Under the pieces are notes generated by a model. That model was not told the origin of the DNA, made no database searches, and saw only the letters and a list, made by a program, of their open reading frames with translations. Below, in pieces: positions 1 to 10,122 of a stretch of DNA of 64,000 nucleotides (position 1 is its first letter; every line of letters starts with the position of its first letter). The position numbers and the translations under genes are program-made. The stretch is from Auriscalpium vulgare (taxonomy: Eukaryota; Basidiomycota; Agaricomycetes; Russulales; Auriscalpiaceae), in contig JAHBBC010000002.1 of assembly GCA_019915015.1 (NCBI GenBank), positions 806,001 through 870,000 of the forward strand. The letters are read 5' to 3'.

Positions 1-1
1 C

Positions 2-934
2 GCGTCGAATACCCCCGCCGACACCGAAGAGTGGTTGCCCAAGGACATCGCCCCCCTCCTCGCAAAGCTCTCCTCCATCCTCGCCAAGGAAGTGCCCCAG
101 GGCGCAGAGGAAGAGCTCAGCGAGTCCGTTGCTGAGACCTCCAACGCCCCGATCACAGCCGTGAAACCCACCTTCGACATCCCGCCCCAGCCCTCGACCA
201 TCCGGCAGGTCCCCTCCACCCCCACCCGTCCGCGCCGCAACACTGTCGCGACGCCGACGCACACCACGATGCCCAAGACGCACGCCCGCTTCCCGCTCGG
301 CGAGAAGCGCTACCCATTCACCTTCAAGATGCTCCTCCACAAGCTCTACGACCTTGACGGCTGGGCCACCAAGGTGCGCGAAGTGCTCGCTGCCAGCCAG
401 GAGCAGTTCCGCCCACTCGAGGCGAGTCCGCCCACGTCTCCCGCTTCGCCCGGCGCGACCTTCTCCGAGGGATTCTTCGCGCCGCTCGCCTCCCCCACGG
501 CCGAACTCGACTCGCCCACCGCCGCCAATCGCGCGCACAAGCGTGGCCGCTCCGCCTCTACGTCGCAGAAGGGCAAGGGGTACGCGCAGCTCGGGCTCGG
601 GGCGCCCAGCCAGCCGCAAGAGGCCCCGCGGGCGGTGAAGAAGCGTATTGTCAACCGCCGCAGGTCCGTCAGCGGGCCCGGCGGTGTGAAGCCTGACGGC
701 TGGATCTACGACGCAGCGGTGTCGTCGGTTGACGTGGAGGCGCAGCGGAAGGGCATGGAGGAGCGCAGACGCAAGCGCGTGTTCTCGTCGGCGGGGTATG
801 ACGAGACGGAGGGGCGCAAGGTCGGGTTGATGGATGTGACCAACGCGCCGGTGGTTCGCGCCTCGGTGAAGCGCGAGGCCCAGGTCCACTTTGCGGAGAC
901 GAGGCCGAGGAAGCGCTCCCATTTCGAGCAGTAA
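2..934 (+). CDS. Unrecognised basic, disordered protein (5' end outside window)
   Basis: The reading frame is open from base 2, so the gene begins upstream of the window; the apparent internal start near base 35 is only a TTG codon. It ends at TAA 932-934. The visible ~310 residues are rich in Pro, Ser, Arg and Lys. One short segment looks more ordered and conserved: GEKRYPFTFKMLLHKLYDL, around residues 100-118 of the visible part. The C-terminal half carries several Arg/Lys clusters (KKRIVNRRR, EERRRKR, RPRKRS) that resemble nuclear localisation signals. I do not recognise the family. A nuclear role is only an inference from these basic clusters. Codon use and GC content match the neighbouring genes, so I consider the frame coding. 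Confidence 0.7.
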   Translation, partial: ASNTPADTEEWLPKDIAPLLAKLSSILAKEVPQGAEEELSESVAETSNAPITAVKPTFDIPPQPSTIRQVPSTPTRPRRNTVATPTHTTMPKTHARFPLGEKRYPFTFKMLLHKLYDLDGWATKVREVLAASQEQFRPLEASPPTSPASPGATFSEGFFAPLASPTAELDSPTAANRAHKRGRSASTSQKGKGYAQLGLGAPSQPQEAPRAVKKRIVNRRRSVSGPGGVKPDGWIYDAAVSSVDVEAQRKGMEERRRKRVFSSAGYDETEGRKVGLMDVTNAPVVRASVKREAQVHFAETRPRKRSHFEQ

Positions 935-2092
935 GTGCTCTCCTCCAGATGATGGCCTTCAAGTTGCGCCTGTGATGTTGTACAATGGTGAGCAACTCCT
1001 GTTGAACTTCAGGGGAGCCGACATACTGACTATCTGCACACCAGATCCCAACCGATCAGCTCTTCGTGAGCATCTCGGCCTATGAGCCCAAAATATTTCT
1101 TTACTTGTATTTTCTTCGGTCTCTCTGGTAGTCTCTCTGCAATCGTCTCCTGTCATGTCTCTATCATCCATCAATACCCTTACCAGATCCAAAGGATCAC
1201 ATACACATTCTGTCTCCTAGTTATCGTCGTCTCCAGCCTGCATCAGTACGTTCAGTCATGTCGCTATAGTTTCATTCTGCATTGTCGCACTGTATCTCTA
1301 TCTCTATCAAGGACTTTCCTTTGTCGCTGAAGTGTCCACCGTGAGCCAGTCAAGAGAAACCCTCCCAGCCGACGGACATGCAAGTCAAAGCTGTCAGTCT
1401 TCTAAGAGGGTGGACAATATATCCTTCGCTCGTGGTCAGGGCAAGTCATATAGCGTTAAGCAAGCAGTCGATCGGAAGAGAATGGACGCGTTAGCGGCGT
1501 GTAGAGGGCTATGCGCTCGTGTTGTAACGGTGTGAACGGAGGTGTGTATGTATAAGCGCCGGCGGCTGGCTCGGATAACGTCTATGTAGTATGTACGTAC
1601 TTTGATTGATGCCCGCAACTGAAAACTCAAATAACGGAATTTTGGATAGGATGCAGAGACTCGTACGTCGTACAGATACAACCACGTACACTAGGCGGTC
1701 TACAAATGCTGCCGCTGACAGCACAGGGTAGGATGGGTCGTTAAGGCTACAATGCAACGATGAAGAATATGCAGAACATTGACAAGTAACAGATGCGATT
1801 CCTGATGCGATTCCTGATTAGGAGTGTGGGGGATGCATGGAGCGGAAGGAGTACTGCACGAAGTCCTTAGATGAAGGAGAAAGGGGTACTGCGGCATTAC
1901 AGTCTACAATACAACCGAGAGCCCAGGAAAGAGCGGGATACACTGGACAGATGCGGGAAGGGGATGGTGACCAGAGGAGGAATGGTTATGCGTGAACGAG
2001 CGTAGAAATGCAGCAAAATATACCATGCGATAGATAAAGCAGGGAAGATAGCAACGGATGGTGCAAGAGACAAGCAGCGGGGTAGAAATGAA
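935..2092. other. Intergenic, convergent 3' flanks
   Basis: About 1.16 kb between two convergent genes. It is pyrimidine-rich after 1080 and AT-richer than the flanking coding DNA, as expected for 3' untranslated and intergenic sequence. A 14-bp direct repeat (gatgcgattcctga) lies near 1793-1820. I see no coding exon, RNA gene or transposon signature. Confidence 0.5.
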
Positions 2093-4185
2093 TCACGTCC
2101 GACCGATCTGGCGCCCACGTACCACGAGCCCCGCGTCGAAAGTGGTCACGTTCCACCCGTCTTCGACGAGCGCGGCTTTGATCGCAGGCCCGAGCACGCC
2201 TTTGTTGTTGACGGAATGATTTCCCCGCCCTGTGATGAACTTCAAAGGCTGGGCTGAAAGTCATCTGTCAGCGGGCTGCCAAAGTAGTACACGTAGGCGG
2301 TGGTGCTTACCAGGTGTGGCCCCATGTTCCTCGAGACTTTCCTTTGCGATCGTGACCGCCTCAACAATCGTCGTGCCATGCAAGTCGACAGTGGTCCCAG
2401 AAGCTGACGTTTTCCTGGGGGTAGAATCCTATGAGTCTTTAGATACAGCCTACAATGAAAGGAGACGAACCGCTGCGCTTCCACCCTGCTGCGGGCGACT
2501 TCCAGCGCCTCCTTCCTAGATTCCTCCTGTAGTTTCCTCGCCTTCGGGTAAACGATTCGTTAGCCACCAACCCGCCTAATACCTAGGTTCGCACGCACCT
2601 GCTCCGCATAAAACAGAGCCACCTCTCCACCCCGATTCTTCGCGTTCCCTTTCTGCCACGCCCGCCCTGCCTGGATAATCGCCTGCTTGCGTTTGCTCTG
2701 CAGATCTTCCATCCGTCTCCTCTGCTTCATCGCCTCCCGCCCGCCCACAGCCACGGTGCCCACAGCGCGCCATATGTCCGCTTGTGCCGCCTTCTTGCTA
2801 CTCACGCCATTCAGCGGGTTGTACGCAGGGATGAATGCGGCGTGAGGGTTCGCGCCGGCTGCGGGTTTCTTGACGGGGACGATGTTCCACGCGTTCGGCG
2901 CCGGCGGCGCGCCTTTGCCTGCCTTTCCCCCGCGCGCGGTCGGCGTGACAGGTGGGGACTCGTTCTCGGGGCGGAGGCCGAGTGGGAGCGACGCGAGGTC
3001 GCGCGTCACCTTCAGGGAGCCCTTGGTCTCCACCTTCGTCGGCTTGCGGTGGTACGGACCCATCTCCCAATCGCCCGCCTCGTCCGCATCGAGCCCGCGC
3101 AGCAGCGACACAAGGTCCAGTGCCTCGTCCGCGCGCCCGTGTGCTGCACACAGCGCAAGCTCCGCGTCCGACAGGAAGCGGTCGCGCTCCTCGCCATCGA
3201 GCTCGTCGTATTCCGGTGCAGACCGCAGGATGTCGTGCATGTTGAACAGCACTGCGAGATCCGCTGCGGACAGCTCGTACTCTACTCCCGCGACAGCGGA
3301 CAGTGCAGCGCGCACGGCAGCGGCGGGCGTGGGGGAATCGGGGCGGTGGAAAAAGGACTGGAAGAACGTCTCGGGATGTGATGGGAGGAGCGCGGCGAGG
3401 CGCGTAGAGAGCGAGGACACGGCGGTCCATGTGTCGACGGCGCCGAAGCGTGGAGGGGCGGGGGAGCCGCTGCCATGGCGAGCAGCTCCAGGGCGAACGT
3501 GGTGCTGCTGCCGGACGTCGTTCAGCGCGATTGTCTTTCCCTTCCCTTTCTTCTTCTTCTTCACCTCGACCGTCTCCCACTGCGCCAGCGGTGCGCGCGG
3601 AAGCAGCTCTCCGTCATCATCCAGCGCATCTACGCCGCGTTCCTCAAGATCGCGCAGATATTCCTTCGTCAGGAGCGCCTCGATTACCCCGACGATGTCC
3701 ACGTCCTCCTGCTCTCCGTACTCGTAGCCCGCGTCCTGAAGCGCCGCGCGCAGGCGATGCGATGCAATGTGCGGGAATGCGGCCTGCAGGAACCCAAGAG
3801 GGGAAGAAAACGACGCGACGCTGGAGGCATCCGAGCGCGGCGAGCCGTCGGGGGGCGAGGCGGAGGCTGACGCGGTTGTCGCATACGATGTGGACACGGC
3901 CTCGGAGTTGTTCGAAGTGTCGGGATCCACCGCGCTGCTGCGCGTGCTGTCGTCGATGCGTACCTCCGAGAAGTTGTCCGTGAGCAGCCGCTCGTCGTGT
4001 TCGGCCTGCTGCTCGGCCTGAGCGGCGAGCAGCGCAAGCGTGCTCCGGAGCTCCTCAATTTGAGATTCATTGGGCGGCCCCGAGTCGAGATCGGCCAGCA
4101 GTGCCGCGAGGAGGGATGTATCCAGCGGCGGGGAGAACTCGATCTGAGCGTGCGATGGCGGATGAGCAGGATTGTCAGCACTCAT
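2093..4185 (-). CDS. Cue2/N4BP2-like protein: CUE-like region, DUF1771 and Smr domain
   Basis: Starts at ATG 4185 and ends at TGA 2093-2095, with at least three introns near the 3' end. The first exon encodes about 500 residues: an acidic N-terminus, a CUE-like helical block (AAFPHIASHRLRAALQDAGY), a long linker, and a basic helical DUF1771 segment (MKQRRRMEDLQSKRKQAI). The following exons finish DUF1771 (KARKLQEESRKEALEVARSR) and encode a full Smr domain with the diagnostic VDLHG motif, then ITGRGNHS and a C-terminal strand ending GRQIGRT. This order (CUE, DUF1771, Smr) is that of yeast Cue2, the no-go-decay mRNA endonuclease, and of metazoan N4BP2. Cleavage of mRNA in stalled ribosomes is therefore the likely role, by family analogy. 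The DLH and GRG motifs thought to matter for nuclease activity are present. Exact splice sites in the 2400-2580 stretch are my inference. Confidence 0.85.
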
Positions 4186-5232
4186 GCGGGTGGCGGTAGA
4201 CGCACCGTGAGCTCTTCCAGTGTTGTTACCTTGGTCTTCGCAGCCATTCGTCCTTGACTTTGAGGCTAAGATAGAGTATCGGCGGTATCTTGAGCGAGGC
4301 GGCGGTGAGGGTGGAGTTGAAAGGTAGGACAGATGTTCAAGTGCAGTATTCTAGATCTCGTATATGATGCGGGTTCTGCCGAGGTCAGCCAACGGGCGGC
4401 TGACAGTGGTTTATATACCACCGTCCACGCCAGGCTGTGCAGGATTGACATGGCTACGGCTTGTGGGCAAAGCGGAAGACATCGACGGGAAGCGCAGCTT
4501 TGTATAGTGGCGAATACCTGATTGAGGCGCCCAGCTGGTCATAGCGAGAACAACGCCTATCGAAGGCAACCACATATGATTGTCTTGTAATTGTATTTCG
4601 CTCGCTAATCCAGTGTAGCTCAGTATACATTACAAATGTCACGACAGAGTACTCGAAAGACGACCGCAAACAAGCTGGTTCAACCCGAAATGAAGGTACT
4701 CCTAGCTTCCGCAAGCTGAACGTCTATCTGTATCATAGAGCAAAGCTGCGGCGATAGTGATGACCGACATTGATTGCAAAATAACACGCAAGTAATCCTT
4801 GGGGATCCTAAAGTACAGCCGGGCGGAGACAACATTGAAGCCGTCCATGAGCGATCACTGAAGAACTCGAGGAGGTCCGAAACCCAGAGTGAAGCATATC
4901 AAATCTCGAACCAAAAATAGATAGCAAGAGCACCAGCAGATATCCTGCTAGTCAAGACCAAGAGTTGAACGTTGAGCGCGAGTGGTTTTGCGGGCAGTTG
5001 TCAAGCTTAACAAATCTCTGTCGCCGACGTCGCGCGGATGACAGTCGATACCCGGTATATCCCAAGGAAAGTGTATCCCCGATAGATGACGGGGAAAGGC
5101 TGATGATATTATCGCAATCTACAACCGTCGAGGTCGAGTCGGAGGTCGAGCTTGAGCTTCTGTACGGGTAATCACGACCCCTGGGTCACAAGAAAGGCAT
5201 TGAAACGCTGGATGAATCTGCAGTTCGAACCA
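4186..5232. other. Intergenic; no gene recognised
   Basis: About 1 kb upstream of the Smr gene. It is AT-richer, with frequent stops in all frames. A possible coding-like stretch on the minus strand near 5020-5170 is Ser/Thr-rich and could be a further exon of the small gene at 5233-5826, but no splice pattern is compelling. Confidence 0.35.
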
Positions 5233-5826
5233 TCATGTTCTCCATCGAGACTCGAACCAGGTCAGCGTCGAGAGAACCTGCTACGTCTCAGGCCAGGTTC
5301 CGGTCCGCTCGGCGTAAGATAGAGCCAGAGAGGTAAATTGAATGAGGAGTAAGACATCCACACTCACGTGCTGCGACCCAACGGTGAGAAGCATGAGGAA
5401 GCATGCGGCGAGCGCGGTGGGAGTCGGAGGGTCTGAATAGTCTCCTTGAGGCAGAGTAGACAGATTCAAAACCGCAGGCTCAATACTGTATCATCTGTCT
5501 GACTGTCTGAGCGCACTACAGCAGATTCCAGAGGATCGCAGTGACGCACCTGATGCCGTCCTACTCTCTCCCACTTCCAGCCTTCTGCGCCAGGCGCAAG
5601 GGTGGCACACCCAGGGCACTGAGATCCGAGGCCTGAGGAGCACTGAAGGCAGTCGTCATTGAGGTATATGATGGCGAAAGACGCACGGTGACTTGACGGT
5701 GACTCAAGGCGACGGGCACGCGGGCTCACCCTGTGCGGTTGCGGCGGGAGCTCTGATGGAGTGCACGATGTTCAAGCGATCAAATGATAGCGAGCAAGAT
5801 AAAAGGAACACAATGTGGACGAGCAT
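5233..5826 (-). CDS. Candidate small secreted/membrane protein (spliced)
   Basis: A four-exon model fits consensus splice sites and keeps phase: 5826-5730, 5632-5550, 5478-5368 and 5280-5233. It gives about 112 residues. The start is a hydrophobic signal-like segment (MLVHIVFLLSCSLSF). Then comes a short Cys-containing stretch (GSQCPGCATLAPGAEGWKW) and a second hydrophobic segment (TALAACFLMLLTVG) that could be a membrane helix. I recognise no family. The support is only splice-site quality, phase agreement and the hydrophobic profile, so it may be spurious or extend further into 4.9-5.2 kb. It lies upstream of, and divergent from, the sedolisin gene. Confidence 0.3.
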
Positions 5827-6225
5827 GTGGGAGCTGCTACGTGCAGAGTCGCGGCCGCACGGTCACACGGTGACTGGGATCCGCTGAATCCCGCCATCTT
5901 CCTGCCCAGCATGGTCTCCAGCATCATCTCTGGGAGACACACGTTCCTTTTCAATTCGCGACGACGATAGAAGGATATAATTTCTCTTGGAGAGTTGCTA
6001 TCGTATGCTCTGCTGCTGCGATACACCCACGAGAAGCGCGTGCCACGCTGCTAGTCTCTTCTTGTGCGCTACAATTCCCCGCTCAGCATGCTACACGTCT
6101 TCGCTAAGCCCACCAGCCTGCGCTATGTTTGCTTCTGAAGCCGGACCCATGTATGCTTCGCGCGCCCATAAAGCTGCTTGCGCGACGCCCGTCGTCTGCA
6201 CTGATCTGTCAGTCTCCCCCGCACC
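5827..6225. promoter_or_regulatory. Upstream region of the sedolisin gene
   Basis: About 400 bp with no gene. A cataaag element lies near 6167, roughly 55 nt before the ATG, and a tataatt-like stretch near 5977. Either could serve as a core promoter element. The assignment is positional only. Confidence 0.3.
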
Positions 6226-8405
6226 ATGTTCTGGCTGCCTCTGTCCGTGCTTGCCGCTGTCCCTCTCACCCTCGCGTCCCCCCTCGCCCCGCGGTGGGAT
6301 GACTTCAAGGTGAAGCACGCATGGCATGACGTTCCCAAGAACTGGCAGTGTGAGGGGCCCGCGCCGGCTGGTACGACCATCGATCTCCGCATCGCGCTCA
6401 AGCCGCACCGCGAGAACGCTCTGGTCGATGCGTTGTACGAAGTGAGCAGCCCTCAGCATGCGAAGTACGTGCCACCGCGTCATGATTTTATCTTTGGGGA
6501 TGCTGACAACGTTTACGTGCTTTTGCCTATTCATAGGTACGGCGCCCACCTGTCGAAGGCTGAGGTCGCGGAACTCGTCGCTCCCCACCCGGACACCCAC
6601 GCCCTCGTTAATGACTGGCTGTCACATCACGGCGTTCCCAGTAGCTCCGTCAGCACGTCCCACAACGGCGGCTGGCTCACCGTCTCCTCCGTCCCCGTCC
6701 CCCAGGCCGACGCACTCCTGGGCGCGTCTTACCAGGTCTATCGCCACGCCGAGACGAACGACACACTCCTCCGCACCGTCGGCTACTCCCTCCCTGCCAT
6801 TCTGCACGACCATATCAACACCGTTGCGCCGTCCACGTACTTCGGCGGTCCCCGCGCCTGGCGCAAGACGTCCCATCTGACGCCCAACGGAAAGATCCTC
6901 CCCGATGGCGATGCGGAAATACAGGCCGAAATCGCTGCGCTGGTTAAGGCTAAGGAAGCTAGCCGCCTTCCCGGCTCGCTGGCTACGGTCCCCAGCAGCT
7001 GCTCGAGCACGATCACGCCCTCCTGCCTCCGCGCGCTCTACAACTCGTCGACATACACGCCCAAAGCCACGAGTCAGAACGTCCTCGGAATCGCTGGGTA
7101 CTTAGAAGAGTACGCCAGTCACACGGACTTGAAGACTTTCTTGACTAAGTTCCGGTCGGATGCAACGGCTGCGGCCTTCACTGTTGTAACGGTCAACGGT
7201 GGTCTCGACAATCAGAACAGCCCTGGAGATGAGGTGCGTGACCAATCCGGGCCCTTTCAACGAATTCTCACTGACATGCGCATCCCAGGCCAACCTGGAT
7301 ATCCAGTACGCGGAGTCAATTTCGTTCCCGACGCCCAACATCTACTACAGTACGGGCGGCTCCCCTCCCTTCGTCAAGGATGGTAATACACCCACCAACA
7401 CGAACGAGCCATACCTCGATTGGCTGCAATTCCTCTTGGAACAGAGCACCATCCCGCAGACGATCAGCACGTCGTATGGTGACGACGAGCAAACAGTGCC
7501 GCTTGACTACGCGCAGAGCGTTTGCACGCTCTTTGCGCAGCTCGGTACACAGGGCACGAGCGTGTTGTTCAGCAGCGGTGACTCTGGCGTTGGCGACGGC
7601 TCATGTCTGACCAACGATGGCACGAACAAGAAACAATTCATCCCCAACTTTCCCGCATCGTGTAGGCTTCGCGCATCTTTGGCCAGACCTTGTATCTCAC
7701 GTCTTTCTGCAGGCCCCTTTGTCACCGCGGTTGGTGGTACAACGCGTGTGAACCCAGAGGTCGCTGCCAGCCTCTCCAGCGGCGGCTTCTCGAACTACTT
7801 TGCGCGCCCCAGCTATCAGGACGCCCAAGTCACGTCTTTCATCAAGAGCATCGGCACCTCCTTCAGCGGTCTCTACAAGTGCGTGCCCACGCTCGTGCTC
7901 AATACCCCTTTGGTCTGACTTGTTACTTTCGTAGCACGACTGGGCGTGGTTTCCCCGACATCTCCGCACAGGCTGAGAACTTCCAGATCGTCCTCAGTGG
8001 CCGGACTGAGAGTGTCGACGGCACGAGCTGCGCCTCGCCGGTATGTATTATTCCCGTACGAACCTTTCCCCGCTCATATGTGCTTACCACTGTTCCTCCG
8101 CTGCTCGCTCAGACGGCCGCTGCGGTGATCTCCCTCCTCAACGATTTCCGTCTCTCTGAGGGCAAGCCATCACTTGGCTTCCTGAACCCGCTGCTCTACT
8201 CTACGGGAACAGCCGGCCTGAATGACATCACCTCTGGCTCGAACCCGGGATGCGGAACGACGGGCTTCACCGCAGTGGCGGGCTGGGATCCGGTGCGTCA
8301 TCATGGACTCGACCACAATGAATTAATTGACGAGTCTCGGACTGCCTATAGGTCACTGGTCTCGGCACACCCGACTTCGGGAAGCTCCAGGCCATCGTGG
8401 CTTGA
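6226..8405 (+). CDS. Secreted sedolisin-family serine protease (S53, tripeptidyl-peptidase-like)
   Basis: Seven exons join in phase: 6226-6464, 6537-7233, 7289-7661, 7713-7878, 7935-8040, 8113-8292 and 8352-8405. The protein starts with a signal peptide (MFWLPLSVLAAVPLTLASP). An activation prodomain of about 180 residues follows (PKNWQCEGPAPAGTT through SSPQHAKYG), then the S53 catalytic domain. The catalytic Glu/Asp pair is in DEANLDIQYAES, the oxyanion Asp in SSGDSGVGDG, and the nucleophile Ser in GTSCASP. The terminal calcium-site region contains DITSG and GWDPVTGLGTPDFGKL. This is the complete fungal sedolisin architecture at normal length (about 600 aa). It is probably an acid-acting extracellular peptidase that removes tripeptides from substrate N-termini, as in related basidiomycete enzymes. 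I see no disruption. Confidence 0.95.
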
Positions 8406-10122
8406 TTCCCGAAATTCGATGGGGGGCGCGGGGATGGTGTTGGTCGGCAAAGAAATAAATGCACGAGAGCGCCATGATGCGCATGTTGTAAAGTAGGCTA
8501 GAAGTTGTCTAGAATCGAAATATGAAATGACCGCTTGTCGATGAAGAGGAAGGGCCCTTTCGAAGTTCCATCCTGCGGAAGTGGAAAAGTGGCGTCCGAA
8601 GTCGACAGTAGTGGGGTGGCTTCGAGTGGCTTCGCTTCATTTTCGCAGCACCTCGAAGCCTCGCGAAGCTCGCCTATCGAGGCACCGAGAAGTTGGATTC
8701 GGGAGGATGCCAATTATTTCAATAAAAGACCTTGAGCGCCACAGTGACAAAGTACCCTGGAAACGCACCCGCCTCAGTCACTGTCTGCTATTCCGGGGTA
8801 TCCTAAACCCTTGCGGCTTGCGCCCTAGTGCGCTATGTGCTCGATCGCTACCCTGATGTGCAAAGGGGCACGTTATCGCCTTCAGACTCGGAGGGCCCGA
8901 GCTTTGGGTCTAATTTCGAAGCGACAGCGCAGTTCTATAGTCTCCCTGAGGTAGAGTAGAAAAAAATAGCCTTTTCCACAAAAAATAGCAGTGCTTGTAC
9001 ACGAACACCCCGAGGTCGTCGGCGGGGGCCCGGACCTCACTGAGGTACTTCCAACAGAGTCTCGATCACCAGACGTTGTGCCCTGATCATCATGTTCCCA
9101 AAGCCCTTGATTGAATGCTGCAGGAGGCTTTCTTGACGCGCTCTCGGCTCCTTGCAGCTGAGTATTGGAACAGGGTTGCGAAGCCACTGTTTTGAAGAAG
9201 GAGAAAAAACTTGTAATACAAGAACGCGCTGGGAGATCTTGGAAGACTCGGAATAAAATTTCCGAGCTGACGTTCGCGGCGGCCATTGCCGCGAAAGCTA
9301 GATAGTCCTGCATAGTACGATACGAAGCGTCGCATGAGCGTCGTGAACTGGTCGAGCCTATACATAAGGTCAAGTTACGGAGAAGGGTCGAGCCCAGAGA
9401 GAGCCCAGAGAGCCGCTTGGTCCCTGCATCCGCATACCGCTCACTCTGAATCTGGACCAGGCCGACAAGGTTGATGATCCGTCCTTCCCAACCAACCCAA
9501 ACAAACGTGTCACGGTCCCGATCGCGGGGTGGCTCAAATTTTACGTGCACTCGACGAGATCAGAGACGAGACCGGGGACAGTTGCTTCCGTTCGCGATCG
9601 GTCGTAACGCGTGCACTTTCTTGAACTCCCCGCGCTAGCCTCGCGAATGCAGTACATCTGCAGCGTGCCGAAGAATACCCGCCAGTGGCCGGCGAGGCAC
9701 GGTGGACGCGACGGCTGCGACGCGAACCCTGACAAGAAGCTCTGAAAACATCCGCGAGATCAACCCTCATGTACGGTCGGATATCAAGTGCCCAGGGAGA
9801 CTAGTCCGATCGCCACCCCGCTCATGGCCGCCGTTCGGCCACGGCGACCACGTCCTTGACGCGAGGCCGGCGGGAGGCAGTCGGTGCCCGGGACCTCGGT
9901 GGCATCACCTCGACGTCTATAACGGCCACGCGCGGGGCCGGCGGCCACTTGTGTTTATCCGCGCAGATAAACGAAAGTGGAAGACGACCCTGAGTTCGGA
10001 CGACGCGACATGTCTTGACACGTAAGCAATACCAGTGGGGTAGTAACAATGTGGATAGACGGAGGCGGGAGCGGAAACACGTCCCAGCGCGCACTGCGTA
10101 GGTGGCAAGGCTATCGTCTAAG
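8406..10122. other. Long intergenic stretch, no supported gene
   Basis: About 1.7 kb. A minus-strand open frame (8882-9550) has an F-box-like start but no further supporting domain and low-quality composition. A short inverted repeat at 9945-9980 is listed separately. I see no RNA gene or transposon ends. Confidence 0.4.
9945..9980. repeat. Short inverted repeat / hairpin
   Basis: Arms CCACTT and GTTTATC (9945-9950, 9953-9959) pair with GATAAAC and AAGTGG (9966-9972, 9975-9980) around a 6-nt loop, with a 2-nt internal mismatch on each side. The function is unknown; it may be chance or a site remnant. Confidence 0.5.

Noticed and set aside
2782..3983. Long open frames on the plus strand opposite the Smr gene.
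   Set aside because: They are Arg/Ser-rich shadows of the GC-rich coding strand with no domain of their own.
8882..9550. Minus-strand 222-codon open frame; an internal Met starts an F-box-like peptide (SSEILFRVFQDLP).
   Set aside because: The rest has no repeats or domains, composition is atypical and no splice pattern extends it. At most it is a decayed F-box gene, and the match is too short to claim.
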